In this document: positions 14,151 through 15,691 of the stretch, piece by piece | Layout: the number at the start of each line of letters is the position of its first letter | Position numbering within the stretch: the stretch's first letter is position 1 | The notes under the pieces: model-generated | Seen by the model: the letters and a program-made list of their open reading frames with translations, nothing else | Database searches by the model: none | What the model was told of the DNA's origin: nothing | DNA from: Bacteroidales bacterium | GTDB lineage: Bacteria; Bacteroidota; Bacteroidia; Bacteroidales; UBA1556 | Length of the DNA stretch: 15,691 bases | Assembly (NCBI GenBank): GCA_029939445.1 | Contig: JAOZSY010000021.1 | Location: 5,579 to 21,269 of the forward strand | Reading direction: 5' to 3' | Translations under genes and position numbers: made by a program

Positions 14151-15542
14151 TTACTTCTTCTGACTTGCCGCTCTTTTGGTCATCATTTTTACAAAATCAT
14201 CATAGCTAATATTAATCTCTTCTGGCTTAATATTATCTTTAAATAACTTAGTAAGCTTTTGCTCAACAATTTGCTGAGATACTTGCTTAATTTGCTCTTG
14301 ATCTTGCATTACCGAATCGGTAACTTGTTTAAGAATTTCTTCATTTCCTTCAGTTTGTCCACCGAAAGCTTGAAGTCCTAAAATCTCACCTACTCTTGTT
14401 CTTAACTCTTGCTCAGAAGTTATAAGGTCGTTCTTAACAATAAGATCTTCCTCTAGCAACTGCCAACGAAGAGTATCACGGTAACCCTCGTACTGACCTT
14501 CTAATTCCTCTCTAGAAATTTGTTGGTCTTTCTCCTCACGACGATTTGACTCAAGAATCCACTCTTTTAAGAATGCGTCAGGTAAATTTAAATTTGTTTT
14601 TTCGATAATGGCCTCTATAACGTCGTTATAAAAACTACGGTCAGACTCAGCCTCATATGATTTCTCAATATCTTCAGTTACCTTAGCTCTTAAATCAGCT
14701 TCAGTTTTAATTTCTGCACCAGGGTATACTTTAGAAAAGAATTCTTCATTCATTTCAGCTTCTTCAATATGGCTAATTTCAACAATATCAAATTTAAAAT
14801 CACCTTTAATATCAGCAGCTTCAGGAGCAGTAATTCCTAATATAGTAGCTAGCTCAGCATCGCTCTTGAAAGCCTTAGCAGGATTAAACTTGATAGCAGC
14901 ACCTACTTTTTTGCCTACAAACTTAGTCTTAATAGTCTTAAGCTTAATTTTTTCTAAACTAAAAGTTGCTTTATCATTTACAATTCCACCTTCTTTAGTT
15001 TCCTTACCATCCTCAGCAAGTTCAGTAAGAGTACCCATTACTACATCATTTTCAGAAGCAGTTTCGGGGTTTGATTGAGTTCCCATTTTCATGCGAGCCT
15101 CATCAATATATTTATCAACATCCTCGTCTTGAGCCATCAATCTATTATACTGAATCTTATAAGACTCATCTACCTTAAAGTCTATCTCTGGTTTCAAACC
15201 AATGATATAATTAAAAGTAAACTCTTTTTCATTCTTAAAATCAACTAGCTTTTGCTCTTCAGTATCAGGCATAGGTTGTCCTAATATTTCAAGCTTTTGC
15301 TCTTTAATATATTTATCTATTTCTGTTCCGATAAGATTACTAACAACATCAGCAGTTACTGCCTCTCCATATTGTTTCTTAATCATTCCAAAAGGCACCA
15401 TTCCTGGTCTAAAACCTGGAATATTAGCTTGTTTACGATAATTAGTAAGAGATTTTTTCACCTCTTCAGCGTAATCACTTTCAACAACTTTCATTGTAAG
15501 TTGCAAAGCTAAATCGCTTGTTGATTTTTGAGTAATATTCAT
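14151..15542 (-). CDS. tig: Trigger factor, ribosome-associated chaperone
   Basis: A 463-residue chaperone that binds ribosomes at the nascent-chain exit and protects emerging proteins. The N-terminal ribosome-binding domain (about 1-115) has the signature GFRPGMVP (43-50). A middle region (about 155-258) corresponds to the FKBP-like domain but is divergent and I cannot identify a convincing prolyl isomerase site. The C-terminal chaperone arms (about 262-455) are helical and charged (LRAKVTEDIEKSYEAESDRS and similar). The length is slightly above that of E. coli (432). The ATG at 15542 gives the expected MNITQKS start. It lies 30 bases from the T-run of the tRNA-Leu terminator, leaving little room for its own promoter. 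It begins the tig-clpP-clpX order common to many bacteria. Confidence 0.96.
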   Translation of the reverse strand: MNITQKSTSDLALQLTMKVVESDYAEEVKKSLTNYRKQANIPGFRPGMVPFGMIKKQYGEAVTADVVSNLIGTEIDKYIKEQKLEILGQPMPDTEEQKLVDFKNEKEFTFNYIIGLKPEIDFKVDESYKIQYNRLMAQDEDVDKYIDEARMKMGTQSNPETASENDVVMGTLTELAEDGKETKEGGIVNDKATFSLEKIKLKTIKTKFVGKKVGAAIKFNPAKAFKSDAELATILGITAPEAADIKGDFKFDIVEISHIEEAEMNEEFFSKVYPGAEIKTEADLRAKVTEDIEKSYEAESDRSFYNDVIEAIIEKTNLNLPDAFLKEWILESNRREEKDQQISREELEGQYEGYRDTLRWQLLEEDLIVKNDLITSEQELRTRVGEILGLQAFGGQTEGNEEILKQVTDSVMQDQEQIKQVSQQIVEQKLTKLFKDNIKPEEINISYDDFVKMMTKRAASQKK

Positions 15543-15571
15543 TACAACAAATTTTAAGTATTTATTAAATT

Positions 15572-15600
15572 AAAAAAAAATGCACCTCTCGGGTGCATTT
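15572..15600 (-). terminator. Intrinsic terminator after tRNA-Leu
   Basis: A 9-bp stem AAATGCACC / GGTGCATTT (15578-15586 and 15592-15600, five-base loop) is followed on the minus strand by nine consecutive T (complement of 15580-15572, partly within the stem). It begins 31 bases beyond the encoded CCA end of the tRNA and sits directly upstream of tig. Confidence 0.87.
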
Positions 15601-15631
15601 AATATTCAAGAATAGTGCTTGAACTCAAAAT

Positions 15632-15691
15632 TGGTGCGGATGAAGGGACTCGAACCCCCACGTCTCTCGACACTAGATCCTAAGTCTAGCG
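15632..15691 (-). tRNA. tRNA-Leu(UAG), 3' part only
   Basis: The window ends inside this gene; the acceptor 5' strand and D arm lie beyond 15691. Read on the minus strand there is an anticodon stem CTAGA/TCTAG (15689-15685 and 15677-15673) with loop CTTAGGA, giving anticodon UAG for CUN leucine codons. A long class II variable arm with a GTC-GAGA-GAC hairpin, as expected for tRNA-Leu, follows, then the T arm GGGGG-TTCGAGT-CCCTT (15659-15643), acceptor strand CATCCGC, discriminator A (15635) and an encoded CCA (15634-15632). Confidence 0.93.

Overview
The window is a stretch of AT-rich bacterial chromosome from a member of the Bacteroidota, possibly the order Bacteroidales. The evidence is type IX secretion (T9SS) C-terminal sorting domains on secreted peptidases, SprB-like repeats, A-rich leaders that mostly lack Shine-Dalgarno sequences, several matches to the phylum's TAnnTTTG -7 promoter element, and ClpP and ClpX sequences of Bacteroidota type. 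The exact genus cannot be read from the sequence. I find no prophage, transposon, CRISPR array or clear sign of recent horizontal transfer.

Layout. (1) 1-342: the end of a probable Fe-S assembly locus, with a SufT-like DUF59 protein. (2) 345-6263, minus strand: a compact three-gene set for secreted proteins. It reads C25 (gingipain-like) endopeptidase with SprB-like repeats, then M1 aminopeptidase, then a small secreted protein of unknown function. All three have signal peptides, and two have clear (the third a possible) T9SS sorting domain. (3) 6472-8760, minus strand: thiol peroxidase tpx with its own promoter and terminator, preceded by a leucine-rich-repeat secreted protein and a very basic lipoprotein. 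(4) 8983-11849, plus strand: pgk, then a tightly packed ytxH-like / holin-like membrane protein / PhnA-domain trio. (5) 11929-15542, minus strand: the classic proteostasis block tig-clpP-clpX. (6) 15632-15691: the 3' part of tRNA-Leu(UAG).

How the genes work together. The C25 and M1 enzymes would form an external endo/exo protein-degradation pair. Trigger factor, ClpP and ClpX handle folding and ATP-dependent degradation inside the cell. Tpx removes peroxides, Pgk is central glycolysis, and the YtxH and holin-like proteins are probably envelope-associated.

I do not see a convincing undescribed system. The points most worth checking are the secreted peptidase operon with its uncharacterised third gene, a perfect Shine-Dalgarno sequence ahead of the holin-like gene in a phylum that rarely uses them, a 9-bp tandem repeat whose last copy supplies the pgk start codon, and a shared upstream hexamer in the promoters of two secreted-protein genes.
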